Positions 56,214-63,904 of a DNA stretch of 64,000 nt are shown here, piece by piece; position 1 is the first letter of the stretch; the number at the start of each line of letters is the position of its first letter. The stretch covers positions 744,001-808,000 of the forward strand of contig NZ_AUBX01000010.1 of NCBI RefSeq assembly GCF_000429465.1, in the 5' to 3' direction. The position numbers were made by a program, and so were the translations under genes. Origin of the DNA: Algoriphagus vanfongensis DSM 17529 (GTDB lineage: Bacteria > Bacteroidota > Bacteroidia > Cytophagales > Cyclobacteriaceae). The notes beneath the pieces are model-generated. The model did not search any database. It saw only the letters and a list, made by a program, of their open reading frames with translations, and was not told the origin of the DNA.

Positions 56214-56959
56214 CAGGCCTGACTTACAGTCATTATCTTCCCTGCATTGTGATCACCGTTGTTCATATGGTAATCCGTGCTATTGACCGTGAGGTAAAAC
56301 TCAACACTCAATACAAACAGGAAGTGGGTACCACTTAGCTGTGATTTATCGATAGAAAGTACAGCGGCTTCTGCAGGTGCCGAAACTGGAAGGATCGGAG
56401 TGGTCACCGTTACCGTAGAACGGGTGCCGGCATCAAAATCCAAGCCCACTCCAGTTGCGATAATCCTGAAACCTTCTGCCCCCGTTGGATATGCTATCTC
56501 ATCGCTAGGCAATAAGGTAGGAATCTGAACCTCCCAAGATGCCGGAGAATCCAATGCGCGGATATCAAACAGCAAAGTTCTTGACAAGGAAGCCCGGATA
56601 TTCAGTTCCATTCCTCCCAGCAAATCCCAGTTGCCATTTTTCACCTTCCGTTCTCCCCTCACACTCAATGCATCGGATTTGAGCACTTTCATCATCTGCT
56701 GGTTCAGACGGAGTCCCAGGCGCGGATCGCTCACTTTGGAGATCACCGGTCTAAGGGCATCCTTCACCAGCTTGGATGAGTTAGCATTGTCCGTAAATTC
56801 CTGCATATTCTCCCGGGTTCGGGCAAAGCGGGGGTCGTTCATGATTCTGGACTTTTCCACCCCGCCTTTTTCACGGGCTAAATAACCATCTTTGGTCTTA
56901 TAAAAGGACAGTCTCCCGACCCTCCCTTTCAGTGTAATAATACTCGCTTGTTTTGCCAT
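56213..56959 (-). CDS. DUF6266-like protein of unknown function
   Basis: This 248-residue protein starts MAKQASIITLKGRVGRLSFY and continues GYLAREKGGVEKSRIMNDPRFARTRENMQEF. It is a Bacteroidota-specific N-terminal module that resembles that of the next gene upstream (shared G.(V/K)G.L..Y and REK..KS/...F patterns). The C-terminal half is beta-rich. It lacks a signal peptide or helices. I use the ATG at 56959; an in-frame start at 57019 adds a hydrophobic stretch. Function unknown; it heads a coupled group with the DUF5675-like gene. Confidence 0.65.
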   Translation of the reverse strand: MAKQASIITLKGRVGRLSFYKTKDGYLAREKGGVEKSRIMNDPRFARTRENMQEFTDNANSSKLVKDALRPVISKVSDPRLGLRLNQQMMKVLKSDALSVRGERKVKNGNWDLLGGMELNIRASLSRTLLFDIRALDSPASWEVQIPTLLPSDEIAYPTGAEGFRIIATGVGLDFDAGTRSTVTVTTPILPVSAPAEAAVLSIDKSQLSGTHFLFVLSVEFYLTVNSTDYHMNNGDHNAGKIMTVSQA

Positions 56960-57090
56960 AATACAATGGGTTTTAGTAAAACATGTGACCAAGATCAGAT
57001 CCTCAAAAAAGATTATCAACTAAACATGCATTCCTAGCTTATCACTGCACTCTCTGCCATTTCATGCACTGATTGCGGTACGATTGGGAC

Positions 57091-57120
57091 AAAAAAAGGT
57101 CAGAAATTTTTCCCGACCTT
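57091..57120 (-). terminator. Intrinsic terminator of DUF6266 gene
   Basis: Read on the minus strand, AAGGTC pairs with GACCTT around an inner GAAA/TTTC step and is followed by seven T, directly after the DUF6266 stop at 57142. Confidence 0.78.
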
Positions 57121-57141
57121 GACTCTTTGACTTATCAGACT

Positions 57142-57792
57142 TTATGTCATCAATGGAATGCATACCGAGTCAGAAAACCGCCTTTTTTTCTTCGAAAATT
57201 GACGATAGAAAGAGATATACAAGTAGGTTCCTGCCAGATTCAGTCTTGAGGGAATGGTGAGGGATTGGAATCGATTCCTACGAAAGGCAGCTCCCATCAG
57301 CTCCTCGGCGATTTTCTGATCTGGATTATAGAGTACAATCCAGCTGAGATCAGAATCTTTGGAGTTCCCAAGATTCCTCTGGGATTCCCATTGAAGGCTG
57401 AGCTCTCGTGCACCAGTCCAGATCACTTGAAGATTCAGAACGGGGCTCACAAATCCTGAAGAAATTAAAATGGATTCATACTGTACAGAATGGACACTCT
57501 GATTTTCATACATTGCGAATTTAAGCGTTTGGGAGAGTGCCAAGTGAAAGCCCTTTTTGGTTGAGGTTACAAACTCTCCATAACCGGTATCCAGCACTTG
57601 ATTTAAGGGTCGAAGTGCTTCGGTTGCCACTTTGAACTTCTGCTGATACAGGCGCTGGAGGGCCGTGGGCCGGTAGCTTTTTTTCCTTTGTGGTTTCTCA
57701 CGGACAATTGTTTTTCCATTGAGTTGGTAAATGACCAGGTTGCCAAGTTTCCCTGAAATCTGGCCTAGAAAAGGATGTGTTAATCGAGCCAT
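57142..57792 (-). CDS. DUF6266 family protein
   Basis: This 216-residue protein has the DUF6266 opening PFLGQISGKLGNLVIYQLNGKTIVREKPQRKKSYRP, then an alpha-helical stretch (QRLYQQKFKVATEALRPLNQVL) and a beta-rich C-terminus ending near SDSVCIPLM. The family is widespread in Bacteroidota with no known role. It has its own terminator, which separates it from the paralogous gene at 56213. A hairpin-rich stretch and then a small 64-residue gene lie upstream on the same strand. Base composition looks richer in G+C than the LanB region beside it. Confidence 0.7.
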   Translation of the reverse strand: MARLTHPFLGQISGKLGNLVIYQLNGKTIVREKPQRKKSYRPTALQRLYQQKFKVATEALRPLNQVLDTGYGEFVTSTKKGFHLALSQTLKFAMYENQSVHSVQYESILISSGFVSPVLNLQVIWTGARELSLQWESQRNLGNSKDSDLSWIVLYNPDQKIAEELMGAAFRRNRFQSLTIPSRLNLAGTYLYISFYRQFSKKKRRFSDSVCIPLMT

Positions 57793-57848
57793 AGCTTAGA
57801 TGGTGTTTTGTGAATACAATAGGTAGTCTGGTACTTGGACAACTTTTG

Positions 57849-57973
57849 CCGGCCATACTGATGTTGCAGTTTGGTTACCGTGTTAATACCGGGTTACTGC
57901 TGCTGGCAGTAATACCCAGACCGTAGCCAGACGGTAGGGAGCCCGTTCAAAGTCCGAACAAAGCCCCGGGTTC
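57849..57973. other. Hairpin-rich element, possible structured RNA
   Basis: At least four dyads lie in 125 bases. GCCGGC is at 57849. A bulged stem has GGGT-TACTGC (57891-57900) with GCAGTA-AT-ACCC (57906-57917). ACCGT/ACGGT is at 57920-57935. A nested pair has GAGCCCG (57939-57945) with CGGGTTC (57967-57973) outside and GTTC/GAAC inside. It occupies the gap between the 64-residue gene and the DUF6266 gene. Confidence 0.5.
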
Positions 57974-58029
57974 GTATAGCTTTGCGATTCCTTTGGCTGG
58001 AATCTGTTTACTTTCAGTAGGGCCAGGGA

Positions 58030-58224
58030 TCAGTTCAAGTAATCTGAAACATCTGACTCGGGAATTCCGGAAAAAGCCGAAAATTCGGCAACCGTCACGT
58101 ATTGCCCCTTCGATTTGTCGGTCAACTGACGGATCTTACGGATCACCTCATGGCTGTAGCGTACACTACGCCCGGTTATCCGCTGGATGTCTTTTGCGTA
58201 GATAACACATCTCTTGGTATTCAT
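58030..58224 (-). CDS. Small VIYA-DI-TGRS family protein, copy A
   Basis: This 64-residue protein contains CVIYAKDIQRITGRSVRYS then KSKGQYVTVAEFSAFSGIPESDVSDYL. The order of helices suggests a winged or helix-turn-helix fold with a second short helix pair, consistent with a DNA- or RNA-binding role, but the family is not one I can name. A paralogue of 74 residues lies at 63587 on the same strand. It precedes a hairpin-rich gap and the DUF6266 gene. Confidence 0.65.
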   Translation of the reverse strand: MNTKRCVIYAKDIQRITGRSVRYSHEVIRKIRQLTDKSKGQYVTVAEFSAFSGIPESDVSDYLN

Positions 58225-58825
58225 GATTTATTTGCATTAAAGATGTTTACGTTTTTTATTCACTTAAAAGCTGTAGCAGTCTCGTTTGCAAAGTGCTCTG
58301 CTACGCTTCTTAAAAAAAGCCATCTGGCTTTTCCATATCCATGGAAGACTCACCGGTTCTAAAATTTGTCTGAATCCAGACTTTGCAATTGCGGGGAGCT
58401 AAAGTGACAGGAGATTTTAAAAAATCAAACAACCTTGTGGATTCTATGGATTTTGTGGATTCTTAGTGAAAATCTGGAATCTTCGGACAAAAATTGACCC
58501 TTTGTTACTTTTCACTAGAGGTCCATTACACCCATATTTAAAGGAATATGTATATCCGCTTTTCTGCCAGTAAGAATTTTAATCGGTCTAAAAGCTGCAC
58601 CAAGGTTCAACTCAAGAAAACTTCGGTCATCGGTCTTCCGTCTCGATTCGCAAAGGAAATTTGGCTACTGGCAAGATTGCTGACAATCCTATAAAGGGAT
58701 TTCAAGATCATTTCCTATTACAGAAATTACCTCTTGATAGGTCATTTTGGCCCGATTCGCAGCTGTTTTTTCCCCTAGCTTTTTCAGACGTTTTCATTGC
58801 AATAGAATTGGGAAAATAAAAAGTC
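58225..58825. other. 601-bp noncoding region upstream of LanB
   Basis: There is no convincing gene. It contains hairpins: GTAGCAG (58273-58279) with CTGCTAC (58298-58304), extended by AGC/GCT with a one-base bulge; AAAAGCC/GGCTTTT (58315-58332, tetraloop); and GTCTG/CAGAC (58369-58382). TAGAATTG at 58803-58810 is one base off the -7 consensus and could drive lanB. A 48-codon frame at 58548-58694 with one Cys is considered a weak precursor candidate. Confidence 0.5.
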
Positions 58826-61444
58826 ATGAATCTGATATTCCGAATTCCGCTGTTTGATTTTGACATCAATGATCCAATTCAAACTGAGTACAATTGGCCA
58901 AGAGTCCTTGATGCTATCGAAACTAGCAGCCCTGATCTTTTCAACTCCATAGATAACAGGCCATACTTATCCCTACCCTTAGCATTACAAATCAAAGTAA
59001 GAAAGTACCTGATCCGAGGAAGATATAGAGCTACTCCATTTGGTAAATTGGCTGGGACCGGACTGGCTTCCTGGTCAGACCGGACTCAGGGACCTCCCTT
59101 CCTTAATCCAGTATTTCACAATAGTCTGCCATCTGACATTCAAAAATTGAACGGAAAACTAGCTGATCAAATTTTTCTACCAATGCCTGGATTGACATCC
59201 AGATTTGGCTATCATCAGGCGCTCACCTTTGATATCCACCTTTCCAAATGGTGCCAAACAAAAATTGAAAGCAATCATTTTCTTGATGCTTTTCTGTCAA
59301 TTGCATATCACAATATATCCATGGACAGTCATGGGAATAAATTGGATCCAGAGAAAACCAGCCTGGATGAAGAGGAATTGGAAGAACTCGTCTCAACCGG
59401 TTTTGTATATCCAAGTCATCAATACATTCCTTCTTATACCAAAAGCATCAATTCTGAAGTTCAGGCCCCAATGTGTATATCAAATCAGGTCAAAGCAATT
59501 TTAGATAGTTTTGTTGCTGAATCCGGGGACTTGTTTGTTAAATCTAAAAATCTCTACCTCAAAGACTTTACCTCATGGTTTTTCGAAAAGTACGAAGATC
59601 GGCAAATTCGTCTTTCCTCACTCCTATCTGACTCTGACTTTTTGGAGAACCAAATGACCTTTGGGAAAAATAAAAATCTCTCAAAGCCTCTTTTACAAAA
59701 CCATTATCCTGAATCATTGGATTTAAAAAAACACTATCCATCAAAACCGATTTGCAAGGACATTTATGACATACAACTCGTATTTAGGATAGGTCCAGAT
59801 GGGAAACCTATTATTGAAAACATGGTCTGCAATCGCCCTTTTGCTTACTTGGGCCGATTTAATCAATATCCTGATTTTCAAGAATACGGAAATAGTCTTA
59901 AGGAAAGTATCTACTCTTCCGAAGAGTTGATTTTTGCACAATTGGATCTTTTTGAATCTCCTAAAGCACAAGCCATCTGCCATGTCTCCGACATGTTTGA
60001 CTGGAAAATAAATCCTTTTCCAATAATTTCGGAAAATCAGATCGGCTTTGAGGATATTTGGGTAGGCGTAGAAGAGGATAGAGTTTATCTTCTGCATAAC
60101 CATAGCCAAAAGGAAATTATCCCAATAGTGCTTCATCCCCTCCACGGAGATCAGATCTCCCATCCCATTATGAAACTTTTATGGAATATTGCACTAAAAA
60201 ACCCTTACAAGTTTATAGCCTTTACTACAAATGAGGAAATGTCAGAAACAAACTCCGAACTTACATGGGGAGATTTGATCCTTTTGCCTAAATCCAGTAA
60301 ACTCCAAAGCTCCTCGTTTAAAACAAAGGATTCTTTGCTCAACTTTCTAAGTCAGAAAGAAATCCCACCTCTGTTTTTGGCAGGAACCGAAGATAGAGAA
60401 TTGCTAATCAAAAAGGAAAATCCAATCGATCAGGAAATTCTTTGGCAAGAACTCAAAAGATCTGGAGATTTGACTTTAAATGAAGCTCCTTGGGTTGACT
60501 CTGAATTGATTTCCAATTCTCAGGGGATTCCCCTCTTCCCTCAGTTCATTTATAGACAAAGTCAAAAAATAATCCATCAACCAATTCTTACTCCTTTTAA
60601 CCCCATTTATTTTTCAGACCAAAACTGGATTTACTTGGTTTTAAAAACCCCTTATTCTGACCTTTTGGAGACACTTGAATACTTGCGGGATTTTTTCCAT
60701 GACAAGGGGTATATATATAAATTGAAATGGTACTATCTGGTTTACCAAAAATCCGGTGTTCATGAAATCCGCTTGAGAATCTATACTCCAAAGAAAGTAG
60801 CAGAATTTATGCTAGCTCTTGCAAGCCATCTTGATCTGGAGCAAATTTCCTGGACTAAAACATTCTATTATCCTGAAACTGAAAAATACGGCTATGAGGA
60901 TTACAAAAAATCCCAAAAGCTGTTCTGTATGGAAAGCAAGTTTTTATTTGGATTTCACGAAGAGTCCAAATTCAACCTTCTGCTACCCGACCAGCAAAAA
61001 CTATACTTTCTCTCAGGTTTTTGGATTTGGATAATTTACTGCTTAGGAGGTGCTGATGTATATTTTGAGTATTTCAAGTCCTTGTGTAAATCACACAATA
61101 GTGAATTGAAAAGTGAGTTTAAATCTAGGTTTAGCTATATGACTAGCTATCAATCCTTTGGTTTTAATGGGCGAAAATATCTTGAAATTCTACGAAGTCA
61201 TCCTTATATCTGGAACAGCTACTCCAAAGATTTCTTAATCAATCATATGCATATGATGGTAAATCGATTTTTCCCTTTAGATGCACGGGTATTTGAGCTT
61301 GAACTATGGTATCGGTTATACCGAGAATTAGGAAAAAGGAGATATGGTCCAAATGGGGAGAAGTACCTTTCAAATAAAGATTGGCTTACCAAAATGATTC
61401 ATCCAAATCAACCTTTTACACCTCCATTTCGACCTGAAACTTGA
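58826..61444 (+). CDS. Full-length LanB-type lanthipeptide dehydratase
   Basis: This 872-residue class I lanthipeptide dehydratase would activate Ser/Thr of a precursor with glutamyl-tRNA and then eliminate glutamate. The N-terminal glutamylation domain (about 1-590) carries the conserved YRATPFGKLAG (67-77). The elimination (SpaB-C) domain (about 596-860) has WIYLVLKTPYSDLLETLEYLR, HEIRLRIYTP with the catalytic-type Arg pair, YYPETEKYG, and the late HMHMMVNRFFPLD (about 807) supplying the conserved His and NR. It is compact compared with NisB (about 990). No LanC, transporter or obvious precursor gene adjoins it. It converges with a LytTR/kinase pair (stops 18 bases apart). Confidence 0.87.
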   Translation: MNLIFRIPLFDFDINDPIQTEYNWPRVLDAIETSSPDLFNSIDNRPYLSLPLALQIKVRKYLIRGRYRATPFGKLAGTGLASWSDRTQGPPFLNPVFHNSLPSDIQKLNGKLADQIFLPMPGLTSRFGYHQALTFDIHLSKWCQTKIESNHFLDAFLSIAYHNISMDSHGNKLDPEKTSLDEEELEELVSTGFVYPSHQYIPSYTKSINSEVQAPMCISNQVKAILDSFVAESGDLFVKSKNLYLKDFTSWFFEKYEDRQIRLSSLLSDSDFLENQMTFGKNKNLSKPLLQNHYPESLDLKKHYPSKPICKDIYDIQLVFRIGPDGKPIIENMVCNRPFAYLGRFNQYPDFQEYGNSLKESIYSSEELIFAQLDLFESPKAQAICHVSDMFDWKINPFPIISENQIGFEDIWVGVEEDRVYLLHNHSQKEIIPIVLHPLHGDQISHPIMKLLWNIALKNPYKFIAFTTNEEMSETNSELTWGDLILLPKSSKLQSSSFKTKDSLLNFLSQKEIPPLFLAGTEDRELLIKKENPIDQEILWQELKRSGDLTLNEAPWVDSELISNSQGIPLFPQFIYRQSQKIIHQPILTPFNPIYFSDQNWIYLVLKTPYSDLLETLEYLRDFFHDKGYIYKLKWYYLVYQKSGVHEIRLRIYTPKKVAEFMLALASHLDLEQISWTKTFYYPETEKYGYEDYKKSQKLFCMESKFLFGFHEESKFNLLLPDQQKLYFLSGFWIWIIYCLGGADVYFEYFKSLCKSHNSELKSEFKSRFSYMTSYQSFGFNGRKYLEILRSHPYIWNSYSKDFLINHMHMMVNRFFPLDARVFELELWYRLYRELGKRRYGPNGEKYLSNKDWLTKMIHPNQPFTPPFRPET

Positions 61445-61462
61445 GGAAGTAGTCACGTTGAT

Positions 61463-62197
61463 TTAAATAGAAAAACCATTTTCAATCTGCTTAAAAAAAT
61501 CTTTCTTGTAGGATCTACTAATTCGCGCAGTTATTCCATTTTTCATCTCACATTCATACGCCTTTACTTTATGGAGGTATATTGCATTTACAGCATATGA
61601 TTTATGAACTCTTAGCATAGTCATACTATTCATCTGTTCAAGTGTGGTGTCCAGCGTTTGTTTTGCTTCCACCATTTCGCCTCCTATTAAATGGATTTTA
61701 GTGAACTTAGCATTTTGCTCCAGTACACACACCTCAGATGCTTGAATAACTACTTTTTCAAAAGTCTTATTATTCCCAATCACAATTATACTTTCTTGGG
61801 ACATCCTTTTATTTCTATTAAACTTTACAGACATTTCTCTGGCATATTCCAGCGCATCAGTCAAGTCTGTCGGTGATGACGGTTTTTCCAGAAAGCTTAA
61901 GGCTTTGATTTTATACCCTTCCAGCGCTAAATCCCCATGAGCTGAACAAATGATAATAGGGATTTGTAGTCCTTGAATTCTTTTGGCTAGTTCCAAACCA
62001 CCTAGTTTGGGCATGATTAAATCAAGGATCAGAATATCTAATGGGTTATTTAATATCCATTGGAGCGCTTCTAAGGGCTGTGTGCTGGCATAAGCCACCT
62101 CATACCCTTCGTTACGTGAAATCTGATCAGTCAAGTAATCTAGTTGATGCTGTTCGTCATCAATGAGTCCGATTTTGAGTAATGGTTGAGTTTCCAT
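61463..62197 (-). CDS. LytTR-family response regulator of the LanB locus
   Basis: This 244-residue regulator has a receiver domain (about 8-125) with the acidic pair in LIDDEQ, phosphoacceptor Asp in LILDLIMPKLGG and Lys in SFLEKPSS. A LytTR domain follows (about 140-240, SEVCVLEQNAKFTKIHL, MLRVHKSYAVNAIYLHKV). Its start overlaps the kinase gene by 38 bases. It likely controls lanB or a nearby precursor gene; the target is inferred. Confidence 0.92.
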   Translation of the reverse strand: METQPLLKIGLIDDEQHQLDYLTDQISRNEGYEVAYASTQPLEALQWILNNPLDILILDLIMPKLGGLELAKRIQGLQIPIIICSAHGDLALEGYKIKALSFLEKPSSPTDLTDALEYAREMSVKFNRNKRMSQESIIVIGNNKTFEKVVIQASEVCVLEQNAKFTKIHLIGGEMVEAKQTLDTTLEQMNSMTMLRVHKSYAVNAIYLHKVKAYECEMKNGITARISRSYKKDFFKQIENGFSI

Positions 62198-63299
62198 AGC
62201 AAACAGTCATTTCCAGTGAATAGTGAAGATCTTTTTCTTCAATTTTCATCTCAAAGTTCTTCCCGAATTGGGATTTCATGATATTTTTTAAAGCGTTTAG
62301 TCCAAACCCATGCCCTCTTTCAATTTTACTAGTATCGATTTGATTAGATACTTTAAAAAAAAGTGTATTCACTCCTGAGATATCTGCAATCAAGTGAATA
62401 CAAACTACTGCAGGACTATCTACGTCAGAATAAACACCGTAGAAAAACAAATTCTCTATTACAGTCAGGAGACACAGCTTTGGAAATGGCAAGCTTTTGG
62501 CCAATTCCCGGGGCACATTACATTGAAAATCCACTGCCATTGACCGAAACCTTTTAGACTGACACCTGAAAAAGGTAGCAACTGCCGAAACCTCATCCTC
62601 CAGAGAATTGGGCAAATCATAATCTTTGAAAGAATAGCGGATAAGTTTGATCAAATCTCCATAGATATCCCAAAAATCGGGGATGACCTGAGTTGCTTTG
62701 TGTATTGAAATGGTCAGCATATTGAGAAAAAAATGAGGACTCATTTTCATCGCTCTTCTTTCCAACTCCAATGTTTCCATTTCGAACTTCAGCTCAAGAT
62801 TTTGTTTTTGAATTTCCATATCCTGAGTCATTTTCCAATATAATCCTGTTATAAACAGGTACTGAAAGAGTCTTAGAAATTCGTAGACTATAAATCTGAC
62901 CGAAATATCTCCTAAAGCATTATAGCCGGCAGTGATCGCATATTTCAAAATGATAAACACTACCCCCGATCCAGTCAGAATAATCATGGCCAGAATCCTC
63001 TTTCTCTGTTTAAAAAATAAGGGCAATACTAAACCTATATACATCGCCATCATGAAAAAACCTCCTAACCAATGAAAAAGAGGTATGCTATAATCCTCAA
63101 CAGATAATTGCAGCAGTAGAAGAGTGATTATCAGATCCAGTAAAAAATAAACTGTCCAGAAAATACCCAAGAATAAAATGGGAAAATTCCAAACCAGCTT
63201 GAAAAAGCTGAAGTTACCCGCTTTTGTACCGAATTTTCCTCCAGCCCTACCAATTTTACCGGTTTCTTTTTCAGGAAAACTGATGATTGTAGTTTTCAT
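62160..63299 (-). CDS. LytS-type histidine kinase of the LanB locus
   Basis: This 379-residue sensor has about five helices (residues 30-165), a short coiled linker (EMETLELERRAMKM), and the phosphoacceptor histidine in MKMSPHFFLNMLTISIH (canonical NPHFLFN). The ATPase part is somewhat degenerate: IENLFFYGVYSD in the N box and GHGFGLNALKNIM in the G box. I start at the ATG at 63299 because it overlaps the stop of a small upstream frame by 4 bases (ATGA); an in-frame start at 63332 would add 11 residues. Signal unknown, possibly the mature peptide. Confidence 0.85.
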   Translation of the reverse strand: MKTTIISFPEKETGKIGRAGGKFGTKAGNFSFFKLVWNFPILFLGIFWTVYFLLDLIITLLLLQLSVEDYSIPLFHWLGGFFMMAMYIGLVLPLFFKQRKRILAMIILTGSGVVFIILKYAITAGYNALGDISVRFIVYEFLRLFQYLFITGLYWKMTQDMEIQKQNLELKFEMETLELERRAMKMSPHFFLNMLTISIHKATQVIPDFWDIYGDLIKLIRYSFKDYDLPNSLEDEVSAVATFFRCQSKRFRSMAVDFQCNVPRELAKSLPFPKLCLLTVIENLFFYGVYSDVDSPAVVCIHLIADISGVNTLFFKVSNQIDTSKIERGHGFGLNALKNIMKSQFGKNFEMKIEEKDLHYSLEMTVCYGNSTITQNRTH

Positions 63300-63553
63300 C
63301 CGAACCAAAATAAAAGCATATGAAAAACACAAATGCGTATCAGCAATTCAAGAAAGCCTTGAAAAATACGCGAATCAATCCTTTGGGAGCAAAGAATTCT
63401 GGAAAAACAAGGTCCGTCACAGCCAGTTTTTTTCGGGAATGCCTTACAACCATTACTAGGATTTAAAACTTCCAGACAGGGATAGCATCCCATTTTAAAA
63501 TCAGAATGGCAGAAGCCATTTACACTCTTTGTAGGCAGAAACCGGATCGTCAT
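63296..63553 (-). CDS. Possible Cys-rich small protein, candidate precursor
   Basis: This 85-residue frame has nine Cys, several spaced from Ser/Thr as in lanthipeptide cores (SNGCKAFPKKTGCDGPCFSRILC region split over residues 33-56), then a hydrophobic tail (LLIRICVFHMLLFWFG). The TGA stop overlaps the kinase ATG in an ATGA pair, which is typical of real operon partners. Against it, some Cys codons fall within the hairpins at 63479-63520, and the frame is antisense to another candidate. I do not recognise a family. Coding status is uncertain. Confidence 0.35.
   Translation of the reverse strand: MTIRFLPTKSVNGFCHSDFKMGCYPCLEVLNPSNGCKAFPKKTGCDGPCFSRILCSQRIDSRIFQGFLELLIRICVFHMLLFWFG
63320..63466 (+). 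CDS. Possible 48-residue Ser/Thr/Cys-tailed peptide, candidate precursor
   Basis: This plus-strand frame starts MKNTNAYQQFKKALKNTR and ends KTRSVTASFFRECLTTITRI. The Lys-rich first half then Ser/Thr-rich tail with one Cys resembles a leader plus a lanthipeptide core. A plus-strand intrinsic terminator lies at 63577-63605, supporting transcription in this direction. It begins 20 bases from the divergent kinase start and is antisense to the Cys-rich frame, and both cannot easily be real. Too short to judge by composition. Confidence 0.35.
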   Translation: MKNTNAYQQFKKALKNTRINPLGAKNSGKTRSVTASFFRECLTTITRI

Positions 63554-63568
63554 TCCGGTGGGAAACCC
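63479..63568. other. Array of four short hairpins
   Basis: In 90 bases lie GGGAT/ATCCC (63479-63491), AATGGC/GCCATT with tetraloop AGAA (63505-63520), ACCGGA/TCCGGT (63541-63559) and GGG/CCC (63560-63568). Together with the terminator at 63577 they make this gap strongly structured on either strand, as in the gap next to the paralogous small gene. Confidence 0.55.
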
Positions 63569-63576
63569 CCAGTTTA

Positions 63577-63605
63577 GGATCGGAAATTAACCGGTCCTTT
63601 TTTTC
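63577..63605 (+). terminator. Plus-strand intrinsic terminator
   Basis: GGATCGG (63577-63583) pairs with CCGGTCC (63591-63597), one G-U, loop of 7, followed by eight T. It only functions on the plus strand, where no established gene ends; it overlaps the stop codon of the minus-strand 74-residue gene. It points to a plus-strand transcript from about 63.3 kb. Confidence 0.7.
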
Positions 63606-63811
63606 TGGATTCCCTTTTGAACTGACTGAATCAATTCTGAGACTGGGATACCATGATAATCGGCAAATTCCTGAAATGTCAGCAATTTGGATTTAGATTT
63701 GCCGATTTGCTTCCTCACCTCATTCAATGCATTATATGCAAACGACCTGCTCCTTCCCGTAAAAATCATGATATCCTGGGCATAAATCACCATTCTACCT
63801 TTTAAATCCAT
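63587..63811 (-). CDS. Small VIYA-DI-TGRS family protein, copy B
   Basis: This 74-residue protein is a paralogue of copy A at 58030: MVIYAQDIMIFTGRSRSFA and KSKSKLLTFQEFADYHGIPVSELI align with the same spacing, and it adds a basic tail (QKGIQKKRTG). A helix-turn-helix-like nucleic-acid-binding fold is inferred. It is upstream of the kinase/regulator pair on the same strand. AT-rich repeats at 63905-63979 precede it. Confidence 0.65.
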   Translation of the reverse strand: MDLKGRMVIYAQDIMIFTGRSRSFAYNALNEVRKQIGKSKSKLLTFQEFADYHGIPVSELIQSVQKGIQKKRTG

Positions 63812-63904
63812 TTGTCAGGAAAATTTCACAAAAGGCAAGCTAAATCCTTGCAATGCTTGCCCACCATATACGCAGCTTTTCGAAAAACTTAAAATAAATA
63901 ATTC

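Noticed and set aside
58548..58694. 48-codon frame upstream of lanB as lanthipeptide precursor
   Set aside because: It has only one Cys, placed before the LKKTSVIGL leader-like part, and a hydrophobic tail with no Cys; weaker than the candidates at 63.3-63.55 kb.
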